Assembly: GCF_001425755.1 (NCBI RefSeq)
Contig: NZ_LMDH01000001.1
Span: 2,514,167-2,578,166, forward strand
DNA length: 64,000 nt
Direction: 5' to 3'
Source of the DNA: Aeromicrobium sp. Root344
GTDB lineage: Bacteria; Actinomycetota; Actinomycetes; Propionibacteriales; Nocardioidaceae
Each line of letters begins with the position of its first letter. Position 1 is the stretch's first letter. Positions 1-8,474 of the stretch are shown piece by piece. A program made the position numbers and the translations under genes. Below the pieces are notes generated by a model. The model saw nothing but the letters and a program-made list of their open reading frames with translations, had not been told where the DNA came from and ran no database searches.

Positions 1-325
1 CCTCGTTGGTGTTCATGTTGCTCGACGTGCCGGAGCCGGTCTGGAACACGTCGATGGGGAACTGCGCGTCGTGGGCACCGGAGGCGACTTCCTCGGCCGC
101 GGCGACGATCGCGTCGGCGATGTCCTGGTCGAGGATGCCGAGCTCGGCGTTGGCCTTGGCGCAGGCGGCCTTGATCTGGGCCAGGGCGCGGATCTGCGCG
201 GGCTCGATCGGGGTGCCGGAGATCGGGAAGTTCTCGACGGCGCGCTGGGTCTGGGCTCGCCAGAGGGCGTCGGCGGGGACGCGGACCTCGCCCATGGTGT
301 CGTGCTCGATGCGGTATTCGGTCAT
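1..325 (-). CDS. fumC: Fumarate hydratase class II, N-terminal part (3' end outside window)
   Basis: This is the first ~108 residues of a class II fumarase, the TCA-cycle enzyme interconverting fumarate and malate. The N-terminus [14 protein letters not shown] and the following segment with [20 protein letters not shown] are hallmark sequences of the fumarase/aspartase superfamily. The segment [12 protein letters not shown] is the conserved substrate-contacting loop that separates fumarases from argininosuccinate lyases. The rest of the gene runs off the left edge. A candidate -10 box (TATCGT on the coding strand, 333-338) lies 7 nt before the ATG, so the transcript is probably leaderless. 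Confidence 0.95.
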   Translation of the reverse strand, partial: MTEYRIEHDTMGEVRVPADALWRAQTQRAVENFPISGTPIEPAQIRALAQIKAACAKANAELGILDQDIADAIVAAAEEVASGAHDAQFPIDVFQTGSGTSSNMNTNE

Positions 326-374
326 GCTTCCGACGATATCGCTGCGGTGTCGACGCGTATCGGGCAGGCGTGGG

Positions 375-1016
375 TCAGAACGCGGAGACCGAGCCGGGCG
401 CACGTTGTGGCCGGCTCAGGGTGCGTACGACCGCCGCCTGGCCGTGCCTGCGCATCGCGACGCCGCCGAGCAGGTCGACCACGTGCGCGGCGACCGTGCC
501 GGGGAACTCCGGCGTCGGGAGCCCGACGCTCGCGGCGAGGTCGTCGGAGTGCACCATCAGCTCCATCGACCGGGTGACGAGGAAGTCGTCGGTCGTGAGC
601 GCCCAGCCCTGCCACGGGATGAAGATCGTGTCGGGGTCACGCGGCGTGCGCAGCAGGTCGGGCAGCTGGTCGAGCAGCGGCGCAACCTCCGCGAGCACCG
701 CGTCGCGTCCCGCCCGGGCTGCCTCGTTGCCCTCGTCGCGGATCGAGGTGTTGGCCTCGTCCTCGGGACGTGCGGTCACCCACTCGGCCCCCGCGTAGTG
801 GTCGAGCAGCGGGATCGGGTCGTCGGTCGTCGGCGGCTGCGCCAGGAACCGCGCCGCGTGCTTGACCTGCGCGAGCAGGTGGTGCGCCAGCCCGCCGACG
901 GTCATCCCGGCACACGCGCTCTCGGCTTCCCACGACTCGGCGACCTCAGGGCGCTCGGCCAGCCGGTAGGCGATGTGGCCGGCGTCGACGAACTCGGTGC
1001 GATCCAACGGCTGCAT
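375..1016 (-). CDS. Maleylpyruvate isomerase / DinB-like (MDMPI N-terminal) family protein
   Basis: A 213-residue protein of the DinB-like four-helix family that includes mycothiol-dependent maleylpyruvate isomerases. Visible features are an N-terminal helix with [20 protein letters not shown] (one likely metal His pair) and a later [15 protein letters not shown], which supplies the family's conserved H-x-D-D element. The start was taken at MQPLDRTEF (1016), because the longer reading frame would overlap the upstream gene and adds only a proline-rich decapeptide. Such proteins use mycothiol as cofactor in actinobacteria, consistent with mshB at the right edge. The exact substrate cannot be read from sequence. 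It follows the methyltransferase-fold gene on the same strand after 10 bp. Confidence 0.75.
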   Translation of the reverse strand: MQPLDRTEFVDAGHIAYRLAERPEVAESWEAESACAGMTVGGLAHHLLAQVKHAARFLAQPPTTDDPIPLLDHYAGAEWVTARPEDEANTSIRDEGNEAARAGRDAVLAEVAPLLDQLPDLLRTPRDPDTIFIPWQGWALTTDDFLVTRSMELMVHSDDLAASVGLPTPEFPGTVAAHVVDLLGGVAMRRHGQAAVVRTLSRPQRAPGSVSAF

Positions 1017-1026
1017 GCGTACGACG

Positions 1027-1665
1027 TTAGTCGGCGGCGGCGGCATCGTCGCGCCGAGTGCCCGACACGATCCAGTAGCGCTCGGCCCGACCTTGCAGCT
1101 GTACGTCGAAGGCTTCCTCGCGGACGTCGGTCAGCACGGCGTCGAGGCTCGCGGTGAGGCTCGCCGACGGCGCCATGGTCCAGATGCACAGCCCCCCGCC
1201 GGGCCGGAGCCGCAGGGCGCACACCTCCACGAACTCGGCGGCATAGACCGCGGCATTGGCGTCGTGCACGAGGAAGTCCGGCCCGTTGTCGACGTCGAGC
1301 ACGATCGCGTCGAGCGACGCGGGCGACTGCGCGGCGACCACGCCGCGCACGTCGCCGACCGTGACCTGCGTACGTGCGTCAGCCAGCAGGTCGGCGCCGG
1401 GGATCGTGCCGTCCCGCATCCAGCCGACGATCTCGGCGTGCAGCTCGGCGACGACGACGCGGGTGACCTGCGGCGACGCCAGCAGGGCGCGCAGCGTGTA
1501 GCCGAGCCCCAGGCCGCCGACCAGGACCTCGCGGGCGCCGAGGTCGATGACCGTCCGCGCGAGGGCCCGTTCCGACGAGGTCTCGACGTCGTCCATGACG
1601 AACACGCCGTTGACTCGCAGCTCCAGAGCGCCGTCGTCGCGGCGGCGGAGGGTTGCACCCGTCAT
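1027..1665 (-). CDS. Spermidine-synthase-like (class I methyltransferase fold) protein
   Basis: A 212-residue Rossmann-fold protein resembling the polyamine synthase family. EVLVGGLGLGYTLRALL is the glycine-rich nucleotide-binding loop. VVVAELHAEIVGWMR is the acidic second strand, and the run LDAIVLDVDNGPDF corresponds to the D-x-D region that binds amine donors in spermidine synthases. Many actinobacterial proteins of this type have no demonstrated aminopropyltransferase activity, so the role is left open. Start ATG at 1665. A TAGGGT box (1672-1677 on the plus strand, reversed) lies 6 nt upstream, suggesting a leaderless message. Confidence 0.75.
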   Translation of the reverse strand: MTGATLRRRDDGALELRVNGVFVMDDVETSSERALARTVIDLGAREVLVGGLGLGYTLRALLASPQVTRVVVAELHAEIVGWMRDGTIPGADLLADARTQVTVGDVRGVVAAQSPASLDAIVLDVDNGPDFLVHDANAAVYAAEFVEVCALRLRPGGGLCIWTMAPSASLTASLDAVLTDVREEAFDVQLQGRAERYWIVSGTRRDDAAAAD

Positions 1666-1680
1666 GGTCCGACCCTACGG

Positions 1681-2871
1681 TCACCCGAACGCGTACGAGA
1701 AGACCTCCAGCTGGCCGCGAAATCGAATCGTGAGCGTCTCGCGGTCCGCCTTCGGCGCTGCGTAGACCTGCACGAAGTCCGGCCGCCCACGAACTGGAAT
1801 GCGCCGGCTGACGCCCTCGGACGTCGAGACCTCGAGCCATCCCCGACCGCCGACGAGCACGTACGCCCGCCTCGCCCCGAACGTCACCCGGCCGACGGCG
1901 CGGGCCTTCGGCACGGCGCTCTCCGGGTCGACGCGCCAGCGGCCGCCGATGCTGGCGATGCCCGGTCGAGGCCGCTTCGCCAGCCGGTAGAGCTGCTCAC
2001 GGCCGATGATGCCGTCGACCTCGGCGTCGTAGTGCGAACCCACCGTGCTGCCCAGCTTGATCTGCGGAGGGGTGCCGCGCGTGGCGTCGCCGCCGTCGTC
2101 GAGGCTGCCGACGGGGCGGGGGAGAGCACTCGTCGATCCGCCCTCGGTCAGGAGCTTGCGTACCTGTCGCTCGAGGCGCTGGCTGCCGTGATCGCCGATC
2201 GTGATGGCACGGACGGTCCCAAAACGATCGATGAGGTACGTCGTGGGCCGCACCGCGGCGCGGTAGCGGTCCATCGTCGCCCGGGCGTCGTCCATCAGCA
2301 CGGGGAAGTCGAGCGACAGGTCGGCGACGGTCTGCTCGACCTCGGTGTCGTCGGTCTCGAACGAGAACTGGGGCGCGTGCACGCCGACGATCGCGAGGTC
2401 GTCGTACGCCGCCTGCCACGCCCGGAGGTAGCGGGACTCCCGCCGGCACTCCACGCACGAGCCCGAGAACACGAAGACGATCGCGACCCTGCCCTCGAGG
2501 GAGCCGATCGAGACGCCCGACGACCCGATCCACGGCCCCGGCCCGAGCGTGGGCGCACGGCCGCAGCGCGAGAGCCGTTCGATGCCCGGCGTGCAGGCGG
2601 TCAGCCGGGTGTTGGCGCGGGTCACGGTGCTCGTCAGACCCGTCGGCACGGGAGTGGGTCCGGTCCGCACCGGGGCGACGGCCGGAGTCGTCGTCGCGAC
2701 CGGGTCCTCGGGCACGAGGTGCCCAAGTCGTGTCGGCAGGTCGCCGACCGCCGCGACGACGAGCAGGACGACGACCGCGATGCCGAGGAGGACGCGTCGG
2801 TCCGCGGACACTCGTCGGAGGAACACGCGGAGCTGGGTCATCACTGGAGGTTCGTCACCGCGGCACGCCAT
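1681..2871 (-). CDS. Membrane-anchored thioredoxin-fold protein, DipZ-like extracytoplasmic module
   Basis: A 396-residue protein with one N-terminal membrane segment (about residues 28-44), a proline/threonine-rich linker and a thioredoxin/redoxin fold (about 110-230) carrying a C139-V-E-C142 redox pair in SGSCVEC. A C-terminal beta-rich domain follows. This layout resembles the extracytoplasmic thioredoxin-plus-carbohydrate-binding part of mycobacterial DipZ but lacks the CcdA-like membrane domain. The expected role is extracellular thiol/disulfide exchange. It starts 7 bp after the modC stop and is likely the last gene of the molybdate operon. An alternative start is the ATG at 2841 (MTQLRVF). 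The link to molybdate is positional only. Confidence 0.7.
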   Translation of the reverse strand: MACRGDEPPVMTQLRVFLRRVSADRRVLLGIAVVVLLVVAAVGDLPTRLGHLVPEDPVATTTPAVAPVRTGPTPVPTGLTSTVTRANTRLTACTPGIERLSRCGRAPTLGPGPWIGSSGVSIGSLEGRVAIVFVFSGSCVECRRESRYLRAWQAAYDDLAIVGVHAPQFSFETDDTEVEQTVADLSLDFPVLMDDARATMDRYRAAVRPTTYLIDRFGTVRAITIGDHGSQRLERQVRKLLTEGGSTSALPRPVGSLDDGGDATRGTPPQIKLGSTVGSHYDAEVDGIIGREQLYRLAKRPRPGIASIGGRWRVDPESAVPKARAVGRVTFGARRAYVLVGGRGWLEVSTSEGVSRRIPVRGRPDFVQVYAAPKADRETLTIRFRGQLEVFSYAFG

Positions 2872-2877
2872 GACGGG

Positions 2878-3921
2878 TCATGCTCCGTAGATTGCCACCT
2901 CGCTTGCCTTGACCGCGAGGAACACTCCGGCCCCCGGTGCCAGGTCGAGCTCTGCGACGACGGGTGCCGTGACATCGGCGCTGATGGCACCGGCCCGGAC
3001 TCGCACCTGCGCACCTCGCGGCTCGAGCTCCGTGACGGTTGCGGCGATCACGTTGCGCGGGCTTCCGGCCGGTCGTTGCAGGAAGATGCTGACCGCGGAC
3101 GGGCTGAACACGGCCAGGGCCGTCGCGTCCGGTGCCAGCTCCTCGTCGGACAGGCCGGACACGACCAGGCCCTCGGGCGTACGGACCGCTCCTCCCTCGA
3201 CGCGGCCGCGGACCAGGTTCAGCCCCGCGATGTTCGCACCGAACGCGCTGCGGGGGCGAGCCAGGACGTCACGCGTCGGGCCGGACTCAACGATGCGGCC
3301 CGCCTCCATGACGACGACACGGTCGGCCAGCAGCAGGGCGTCGAGGACGTCGTGCGTCACGATCACGGCGGTCCTGTCGGCGAGCACCCGGCGCAGCACC
3401 TGGCGCATCGCCGGGACAACCGTGATGTCGAGTGCCGCCATCGGCTCGTCGAGCAGCAGGAGCCTCGGCTCGGCGGCAAGTGCACGGGCAACCGCGATGC
3501 GTTGTGCCTGACCTCCGGAGAGCTCCGACGGCCTGCGTCCCGCGAGCTCGGCGGCGTCGACCTCCGCCAGCCAGGTCATCGCGGTGGCGCGCGACTGCGC
3601 TCGCGTACGACCGGCGCTGCGCGGCCCGAACGCGACGTTGTCGAGCGCGTCGAGGTGTGGGAACAGCAGCGGGTCCTGGGCGAGCAGCGCGGTGCCTCGG
3701 GCGTACGCGGGCTGCCACGTGCCTGCGGCGACGTCGAACAGGACGTCGTCGCCGAGGATCGCGCGACCGGTGTCGGGCCGTACGACACCGGCGATGGCCG
3801 CGAGCACGGTGGACTTGCCCGCCCCGTTGGGTCCGAGGATCGCCACGACCTTGTGCGCGCCGATGTCGAGGGACACGTCGACTCCGCGATCGGCGACCGT
3901 CGCCTCGAGGTGGAGACTCAC
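2878..3921 (-). CDS. modC: Molybdate ABC transporter ATP-binding protein
   Basis: A 347-residue ABC ATPase that energises molybdate import. Visible are Walker A (GPNGAGKST, about residues 28-36), the signature LSGGQAQR, Walker [13 protein letters not shown] and the switch histidine in VTHD. The C-terminal ~110 residues form a TOBE (molybdate-binding) region ending [11 protein letters not shown], which separates ModC from generic ABC ATPases. The GTG start at 3921 overlaps the modB stop by 4 bp (GTGA), indicating translational coupling. Confidence 0.92.
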   Translation of the reverse strand: MSLHLEATVADRGVDVSLDIGAHKVVAILGPNGAGKSTVLAAIAGVVRPDTGRAILGDDVLFDVAAGTWQPAYARGTALLAQDPLLFPHLDALDNVAFGPRSAGRTRAQSRATAMTWLAEVDAAELAGRRPSELSGGQAQRIAVARALAAEPRLLLLDEPMAALDITVVPAMRQVLRRVLADRTAVIVTHDVLDALLLADRVVVMEAGRIVESGPTRDVLARPRSAFGANIAGLNLVRGRVEGGAVRTPEGLVVSGLSDEELAPDATALAVFSPSAVSIFLQRPAGSPRNVIAATVTELEPRGAQVRVRAGAISADVTAPVVAELDLAPGAGVFLAVKASEVAIYGA

Positions 3922-4709
3922 AGCGCGGTGCTCCTCGTCCCGCGCACGAGACCGATGACCAGCACCGCCACGACGACCAGCACGAGCGACAGCGCGACGG
4001 CAGCGTCGGGATCGGTCTCGCGCTGCAGGTAGATCTCCAGCGGGAGCGTGCGGGTCACCCCCTCGAGGCTTCCGGCGAACGTGATCGTCGCACCGAACTC
4101 GCCCAACGCCCGGGCGAACGACAGCACCGCGCCGGCCGCGAGCCCCGGCAGCACCAAGGGGAGGGTCACCCGGCGCAGGACGGTCGTCGGTCGCGCGCCG
4201 AGTGTCGCCGCGACGACCTCGTAGCGCTCGCCTGCCGTCCGCAGCGTGCCCTCGAGGCTCACCACCATGAACGGCAGCGCGACGAACGTCTGGGCGATGA
4301 CCACGGCGGTCGTCGAGAACGCGATCTGCAGGCCGAGCACGTCGATCGTCTCGCCGAGCAGCCCCTTGCGGCCGAACGTGTAGAGCAGGGCGATGCCGCC
4401 GACGACGGGCGGCAGCACCAGCGGCAGCAGCACGATCGACCGCAGCAGCGACTGGCCGCGGAAGGTCGTACGGGCCAGCACCAGGGCCATCGGCACGCCG
4501 AACACCACGCACAGCAGCGTGCTGGCGGCGGACGTACGCAGGCTCAGCCACAGGGCCGCACGCGACGAGTCGGACGTGATGAGCGAGAAGAAGCTGCCCC
4601 ACTCGACCCGGGTCGCCAGTGCGACGAGCGGCAGCACGACGAACGCCGCTCCCAGCGCAGCAGGCACGAGGACCCACCGCGGCACGCCGGACTGCCGGGT
4701 CAGGCTCAT
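3918..4709 (-). CDS. modB: Molybdate ABC transporter permease
   Basis: A 263-residue inner-membrane permease with five to six hydrophobic segments. The EAA-type loop, [20 protein letters not shown], docks onto the ATPase. The sequence [17 protein letters not shown] is typical of ModB/CysT permeases. It lies between modA (1 bp apart) and modC (4-bp overlap), so the three form a complete ABC importer. Confidence 0.92.
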   Translation of the reverse strand: MSLTRQSGVPRWVLVPAALGAAFVVLPLVALATRVEWGSFFSLITSDSSRAALWLSLRTSAASTLLCVVFGVPMALVLARTTFRGQSLLRSIVLLPLVLPPVVGGIALLYTFGRKGLLGETIDVLGLQIAFSTTAVVIAQTFVALPFMVVSLEGTLRTAGERYEVVAATLGARPTTVLRRVTLPLVLPGLAAGAVLSFARALGEFGATITFAGSLEGVTRTLPLEIYLQRETDPDAAVALSLVLVVVAVLVIGLVRGTRSTAL

Positions 4710-4710
4710 G

Positions 4711-5469
4711 TCAGGGCTTCTGGAAACCGTACGTCGACAGGACGGACTGGCCCTCGGGACCGACGACGTAGTCCGTGAACCCTGCGGCGAGCGTCTCGTC
4801 GTGGGTGCTGCGAAGAGACGCGATCGGGTACGTGTTGACGGCCTGGCGGGACTCGGGGAACGTCACGCCGTGCACCTTGGCACCGGCCCCGAGCACGTCC
4901 GTGACGTAGACCAGCCCGGCATCGGCCTCCCCGGAGATGACCTTGCCGAGCACGTCCGTGACGGACTGCTCCTCGCTGACCGGCTTGATCCTCAGGCCGG
5001 CGGCCTCCTCGACACGCGCGGCGGCGGCGCCGCACGGCACCTCGGGTGCGCAGACCACGACCTTGGCGCTGCGGCCGGTCAGGTCGCGCAGCGACTCGAT
5101 GTGTGCCGGGTTGCCTGGCGGGGTGACGATCTCCAGCGTGTTGCTCGCGAAGTTCTGCGGGACCCCGCCGATGACCCGCGCCTTGACGGCCTTGTCCATG
5201 TTGGCGGTGTCGGCCGAGGCGAAGACGTCGGCCGGAGCGCCCTGCTCGATCTGGGCGACGAGGTCGGACGACCCGCCGAACGTGAACTTCACGGTCACGC
5301 CGTCGTTGGCGTCCTCGAACCGCTTGCCGATCTCGGTGAAGGCGTTCTGAAGAGAGGCAGCGGCATAGACGTGCAACGTCTTCTCGGGCGCGTCCGCCTG
5401 GTCACGCGCGCCGCCAGAGCAGCCGGCCAGCGGGACGAGCAGGAGCAGAGCCGCCGCGAGTCGCCTCAT
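4711..5469 (-). CDS. modA: Molybdate ABC transporter substrate-binding lipoprotein
   Basis: A 252-residue periplasmic-binding-protein-fold lipoprotein. The N-terminus [17 protein letters not shown] is a lipoprotein signal with lipobox LAGC. The mature part opens with [17 protein letters not shown], a typical ModA oxyanion-binding start, followed by [20 protein letters not shown], another ModA signature. It captures molybdate (possibly tungstate) outside the membrane for ModBC. The ATG at 5469 overlaps the stop of the upstream regulator by 4 bp (ATGA). Confidence 0.93.
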   Translation of the reverse strand: MRRLAAALLLLVPLAGCSGGARDQADAPEKTLHVYAAASLQNAFTEIGKRFEDANDGVTVKFTFGGSSDLVAQIEQGAPADVFASADTANMDKAVKARVIGGVPQNFASNTLEIVTPPGNPAHIESLRDLTGRSAKVVVCAPEVPCGAAAARVEEAAGLRIKPVSEEQSVTDVLGKVISGEADAGLVYVTDVLGAGAKVHGVTFPESRQAVNTYPIASLRSTHDETLAAGFTDYVVGPEGQSVLSTYGFQKP

Positions 5470-5867
5470 GACGCCACCTCCAGCGACTCGATGATGACGT
5501 TGGTCGACTTGATGACCGCGACCGCGACGGAGCCGGGCTCGAGGCCGAGCTCGTCGACGGCCTCGCTGCTCATGAGCGACACGACGCGGAAGGGTCCGCA
5601 CTGCAGCTCGACCTGGGCCATGACGGCGTCGGCCTTGACCGCGGTGACCAGGCCGACGAAGCGATTGCGGGCGGAGCTGGCGGTGCCGGCATCGCCAGAG
5701 GAGCCGGCCTGCGCCTTGGCGAACTGTGCCAGCTCTCGCCCGTCGATGGCCATGCGGCCCGCTGCGTCCGTCCCGGACGGCAGGCTGCCGGCACTGACCC
5801 ATCGGCGGACGGTGTCATCACTGACGCCGAGGAAGCGGGCGGCGTCCGAGATCCGTATGTGCGGCAT
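5466..5867 (-). CDS. HTH (excisionase/MerR-type) plus TOBE molybdopterin-binding regulator
   Basis: A 133-residue protein. Residues 1-55 form a helix-turn-helix of the excisionase/MerR superfamily (ISDAARFLGVSDDTVRRWV). Residues 65-133 form one TOBE (Mop) domain, RNRFVGLVTAVKADAVMAQV through AVAVIKSTNVIIESL, which binds molybdate or tungstate. As the first gene of the mod operon it most likely senses the anion and controls transport genes, the ModE role in a smaller architecture. A TAGAGT box (plus strand 5875-5880, reversed) ends 7 nt before the ATG, so the operon mRNA is probably leaderless. Confidence 0.85.
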   Translation of the reverse strand: MPHIRISDAARFLGVSDDTVRRWVSAGSLPSGTDAAGRMAIDGRELAQFAKAQAGSSGDAGTASSARNRFVGLVTAVKADAVMAQVELQCGPFRVVSLMSSEAVDELGLEPGSVAVAVIKSTNVIIESLEVAS

Positions 5868-5889
5868 GCACCGAACTCTAGGCCATGAT

Positions 5890-5920
5890 CTGCGGGAGTG
5901 TGGCGCGAAAACCTCCGCAG
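5890..5920 (-). terminator. Hairpin between hydrolase gene and mod operon
   Basis: An inverted repeat pairs CTGCGGGAG (5890-5898) with CTCCGCAG (5913-5920) with one bulged G and a 14-nt loop. It lies after the stop of the hydrolase gene transcribed leftward and before the mod promoter. No U-tract follows, so intrinsic termination is uncertain. Confidence 0.35.
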
Positions 5921-5926
5921 GCGCGG

Positions 5927-6826
5927 TCAGCGGGAGATGGCGCGTTCAGCCGTGCGCACGATGGCGTCGACGTACGTGTCGTAGAGCTGCACCGGCAGAT
6001 CGTGCCCCAGGCCGGCGATCTCGATGTGCTCGGCGCCTGGCACGGCATTGGCCACGGCCCTGCCGCCGGAGCGGTGCACCAGCGGGTCGTTGAGCCCGTG
6101 GATCACGGTGACCGGGAGGTCGAGCTTGGCGAGGTCGCTGGTGCGGTCGGGCTGCGTCAGGACGGCGAGCATGTGCCGAGTGACCCCGCTCGCGGTCCAG
6201 CCGCGGTCGTACGTCTCGTAGGCCCGGGCCCGCGCGAGCTCCTCGTCGCCGGGGAATGCCGGGGAGCCGAGGATTGTCGACGTCCGCAGCGACCGGGCGA
6301 CGTACGAGTCGCGGGTCGAGCCGGCCGAGGCGAGCAGCGTCGGCATGATCTTGGGGTGCTGCCAGCCGACCCGGCGGTTGCCGGTCGTCGACATGATCGA
6401 CGTCATCGACATCGCCCGCTCGGGTCGCGCGATCGCCATGGTCTGCACGATCATGCCGCCCATCGAGACCCCGACGAGGTGCACCCGCTCGACGTCGAGG
6501 TGGTCGAGCAGCCCGAAGGCGTCCTCGGCCAGGTCGGCGATGCCGTAGGGCGGCTTGCCGAGCCCGGCGAACGCGCGGATCACGTCGAGCTTGCCGACGC
6601 GGTGCTGGCGCAGCTTGGTCGACCGTCCGGTGTCGCGGTTGTCGTAGCGGATCACGAAGTAGCCGCGCCCGGAGAGCCGCTCGCAGAAGTCGTCCGACCA
6701 CCAGCCCATCGGCCCGCCGAGACCCATGACCAGCAGGATCGCCGGGTCCTCGGCGTCGCCGAACGTCTCGTAGCAGATGTCGATGCCAGACGGCAGCGAC
6801 GCGAACTCTTCCCCCGAACCCGGCAC
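5927..6826 (-). CDS. Alpha/beta hydrolase (esterase-like)
   Basis: A 299-residue alpha/beta hydrolase. The oxyanion region is LLVMGLGGPMGWW, the nucleophile elbow is GVSMGGM with Ser121, and VIHGLNDPLV and GLGHDLP supply the acid and histidine of the triad. The sequence between the first strand and the elbow (VIRYDNRDTGRST) is typical of the aclacinomycin-methylesterase-like and carboxylesterase hydrolases common in actinobacteria. The substrate is unknown. It starts at GTG 6826, 2 bp after the glpX stop on the same strand, so the two genes probably share a transcript. Confidence 0.85.
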   Translation of the reverse strand: MPGSGEEFASLPSGIDICYETFGDAEDPAILLVMGLGGPMGWWSDDFCERLSGRGYFVIRYDNRDTGRSTKLRQHRVGKLDVIRAFAGLGKPPYGIADLAEDAFGLLDHLDVERVHLVGVSMGGMIVQTMAIARPERAMSMTSIMSTTGNRRVGWQHPKIMPTLLASAGSTRDSYVARSLRTSTILGSPAFPGDEELARARAYETYDRGWTASGVTRHMLAVLTQPDRTSDLAKLDLPVTVIHGLNDPLVHRSGGRAVANAVPGAEHIEIAGLGHDLPVQLYDTYVDAIVRTAERAISR

Positions 6827-6828
6827 GA

Positions 6829-7836
6829 TCAGGACTCGTAGTCGATCGTCGAGTAGGCCTTGAGCTTGGCGAGCTGGTGCTCGCTCGTGATCTTGCGGAT
6901 CGTGCCACTGCGCGAGCGCATGACGATCGACTCGGTGTAGGCCTTGCCCGCGCCGTAGCGGACGCCGGCCATCAGCTCGCCGTCGGTGATGCCGGTCGCG
7001 ACGAAGAAGCAGTCGTCGGCGTTGACCAGGTCGTTGGTGTAGAGCACGCGGTCGAGGTCATGGCCGGCGTCGACGGCGCGCTGGCGCTCGTCGTCGTCGA
7101 TGGGCCAGAGCTTGCCCTGGATCGTGCCGCCGATCGCCTTGATGGCGCACGCCGTGATGATGCCCTCGGGCGTACCGCCGATGCCGACCAGCAGGTCGAC
7201 GCCGGTGTCGGGCCGCGCGGCGGTGATGCCGCCGGCGACGTCGCCGTCGATGATGAACTTGATGCGGGCCCCGGCGGCCCGGATCTGGTCGACGAGGTCC
7301 TGGTGGCGCGGCCGGTCGAGCACGCACACCGTGACGTCGTTGACCGAGATGCCCTTGGCCTTGGCGACGAGCGCGATGTTCTCGGCGACCGGCAGCCGGA
7401 TGTCGACGACGTCGGCGGCCTCGGGCCCGGCGATGAGCTTCTCCATGTAGAACACGGCGGACGGGTCGTACATCGAGCCGCGAGGCGCCACGGCCATCAC
7501 GGAGACGGCGTTGGGCAGGCTCTTGGCGGTCAGCGTCGTGCCGTCGATCGGGTCGACCGCGACGTCGCAGTCGGGACCGGTGCCGTCGCCGACGTGCTCG
7601 CCGTTGAAGAGCATCGGCGCTTCGTCCTTCTCGCCCTCGCCGATCACGACGACGCCGTTCATCTGAACGGTGTTGATCAACGTGCGCATCGCGTTGACCG
7701 CGACCCCGTCGGCACCGTTCTTGTCACCGCGGCCGACCCAACGGCCGGCCGCCATGGCTCCGGCCTCCGTCACCCGGACGAGGTCGAGGGCGAGGTTGCG
7801 GTCGGGCGCCTGAGCGGCTGGCTGAAGGCTGTTCAC
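6829..7836 (-). CDS. glpX: Class II fructose-1,6-bisphosphatase
   Basis: A 335-residue GlpX-family phosphatase that hydrolyses fructose 1,6-bisphosphate in gluconeogenesis. Visible motifs are [11 protein letters not shown] and [16 protein letters not shown], the metal-binding D-P-I-D-G-T signature of the Li+-sensitive phosphatase superfamily. [20 protein letters not shown] near the middle is GlpX-specific. GlpX is the main FBPase in many actinobacteria. The start was chosen at GTG 7836 (VNSLQPAAQ), because a TACGAT box (plus strand 7843-7848, reversed) lies 6 nt upstream. The longer open frame upstream lacks any family similarity. Confidence 0.94.
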   Translation of the reverse strand: MNSLQPAAQAPDRNLALDLVRVTEAGAMAAGRWVGRGDKNGADGVAVNAMRTLINTVQMNGVVVIGEGEKDEAPMLFNGEHVGDGTGPDCDVAVDPIDGTTLTAKSLPNAVSVMAVAPRGSMYDPSAVFYMEKLIAGPEAADVVDIRLPVAENIALVAKAKGISVNDVTVCVLDRPRHQDLVDQIRAAGARIKFIIDGDVAGGITAARPDTGVDLLVGIGGTPEGIITACAIKAIGGTIQGKLWPIDDDERQRAVDAGHDLDRVLYTNDLVNADDCFFVATGITDGELMAGVRYGAGKAYTESIVMRSRSGTIRKITSEHQLAKLKAYSTIDYES

Positions 7837-7912
7837 GCGGTCATCGTACCCGCCGGTAGCCGTCCGTGACCGGCCGAGTTCGCGCCGATCGCGCCCCGTA
7901 AAGTTGCGTGGC

Positions 7913-7942
7913 ATGAGCGAGCTCGCGAGCGAAACGACATGA
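7913..7942 (+). CDS. Possible 9-codon leader ORF upstream of the DUF4245 gene
   Basis: A short frame MSELASETT ends with a TGA that overlaps the ATG of the next gene in the arrangement ATGA (7939-7942). It contains the palindrome GCGAGCTCGC (7917-7926). Such a mini-ORF could couple translation to the downstream gene. There is no clear Shine-Dalgarno sequence, so it may be chance. Confidence 0.25.
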   Translation: MSELASETT

Positions 7943-8466
7943 GCACCCCTCGGTCGAGCCGCGGCAATCCCTCGATGGGTGACATCGTCCGGTCCGTCGT
8001 CGTGATCGGCCTGATCATCATCGGGTTGTACGGCATCGGCAAGGTGTTCAGCGACAAGCCCGACACCCCGACGCCGGCCGTCGACTACGCCAAGCTCACC
8101 GATCAGGCCCGTCCGGTCGCGGGCTTCGACCTGCTCGCGCCGTCGAGCCTGCCGAAGGGCTGGCACGCCAATGCCGCCCAGCTCAACATCGACTGGTGGC
8201 ACCTGGGCATCGTGAAGGGTGACCACGACTACATCGGGCTCGAGCAGGTCAAGGGGATCAGCGTCACCCGGGCGCTCCAGCGCTTCGCCGACGGCACCCG
8301 CGCCGACGGCAGGACCGACATCGGCGGCGAGACCTGGTCGGTGCGCAAGGGTCCTGGAGACCGCACGACGTACGTCCTGACCAAGGGCGAGGTGACGACG
8401 GTGGTCGTGGGCACGCCGTCGCGCTCGGTGATCGAGGACTACATCGCGTCGCTGTCGACGTCCTGA
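7939..8466 (+). CDS. DUF4245-family single-span membrane protein
   Basis: A 175-residue protein with a short cytoplasmic N-terminus, one membrane segment (about residues 17-35, [19 protein letters not shown]) and an extracytoplasmic domain with [15 protein letters not shown] and [18 protein letters not shown]. These features match the actinobacterial DUF4245 family, which has no assigned function and is often encoded next to glpX, as here (divergent, ~100 bp apart). No catalytic residues are recognisable. Confidence 0.8.
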   Translation: MSTPRSSRGNPSMGDIVRSVVVIGLIIIGLYGIGKVFSDKPDTPTPAVDYAKLTDQARPVAGFDLLAPSSLPKGWHANAAQLNIDWWHLGIVKGDHDYIGLEQVKGISVTRALQRFADGTRADGRTDIGGETWSVRKGPGDRTTYVLTKGEVTTVVVGTPSRSVIEDYIASLSTS

Positions 8467-8474
8467 CGCAGCGG

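Noticed and set aside
973..4032. Very long plus-strand open frame across 1-4 kb
   Set aside because: It is a high-GC mirror of well-supported minus-strand genes (the 1027 gene, the DipZ-like gene and modC) and its translation is low-complexity Arg/Asp-rich with no domain.
7842..7850. Longer glpX start far upstream
   Set aside because: The extended frame adds residues with no GlpX similarity, and a TACGAT box lies 6 nt before the GTG at 7836.
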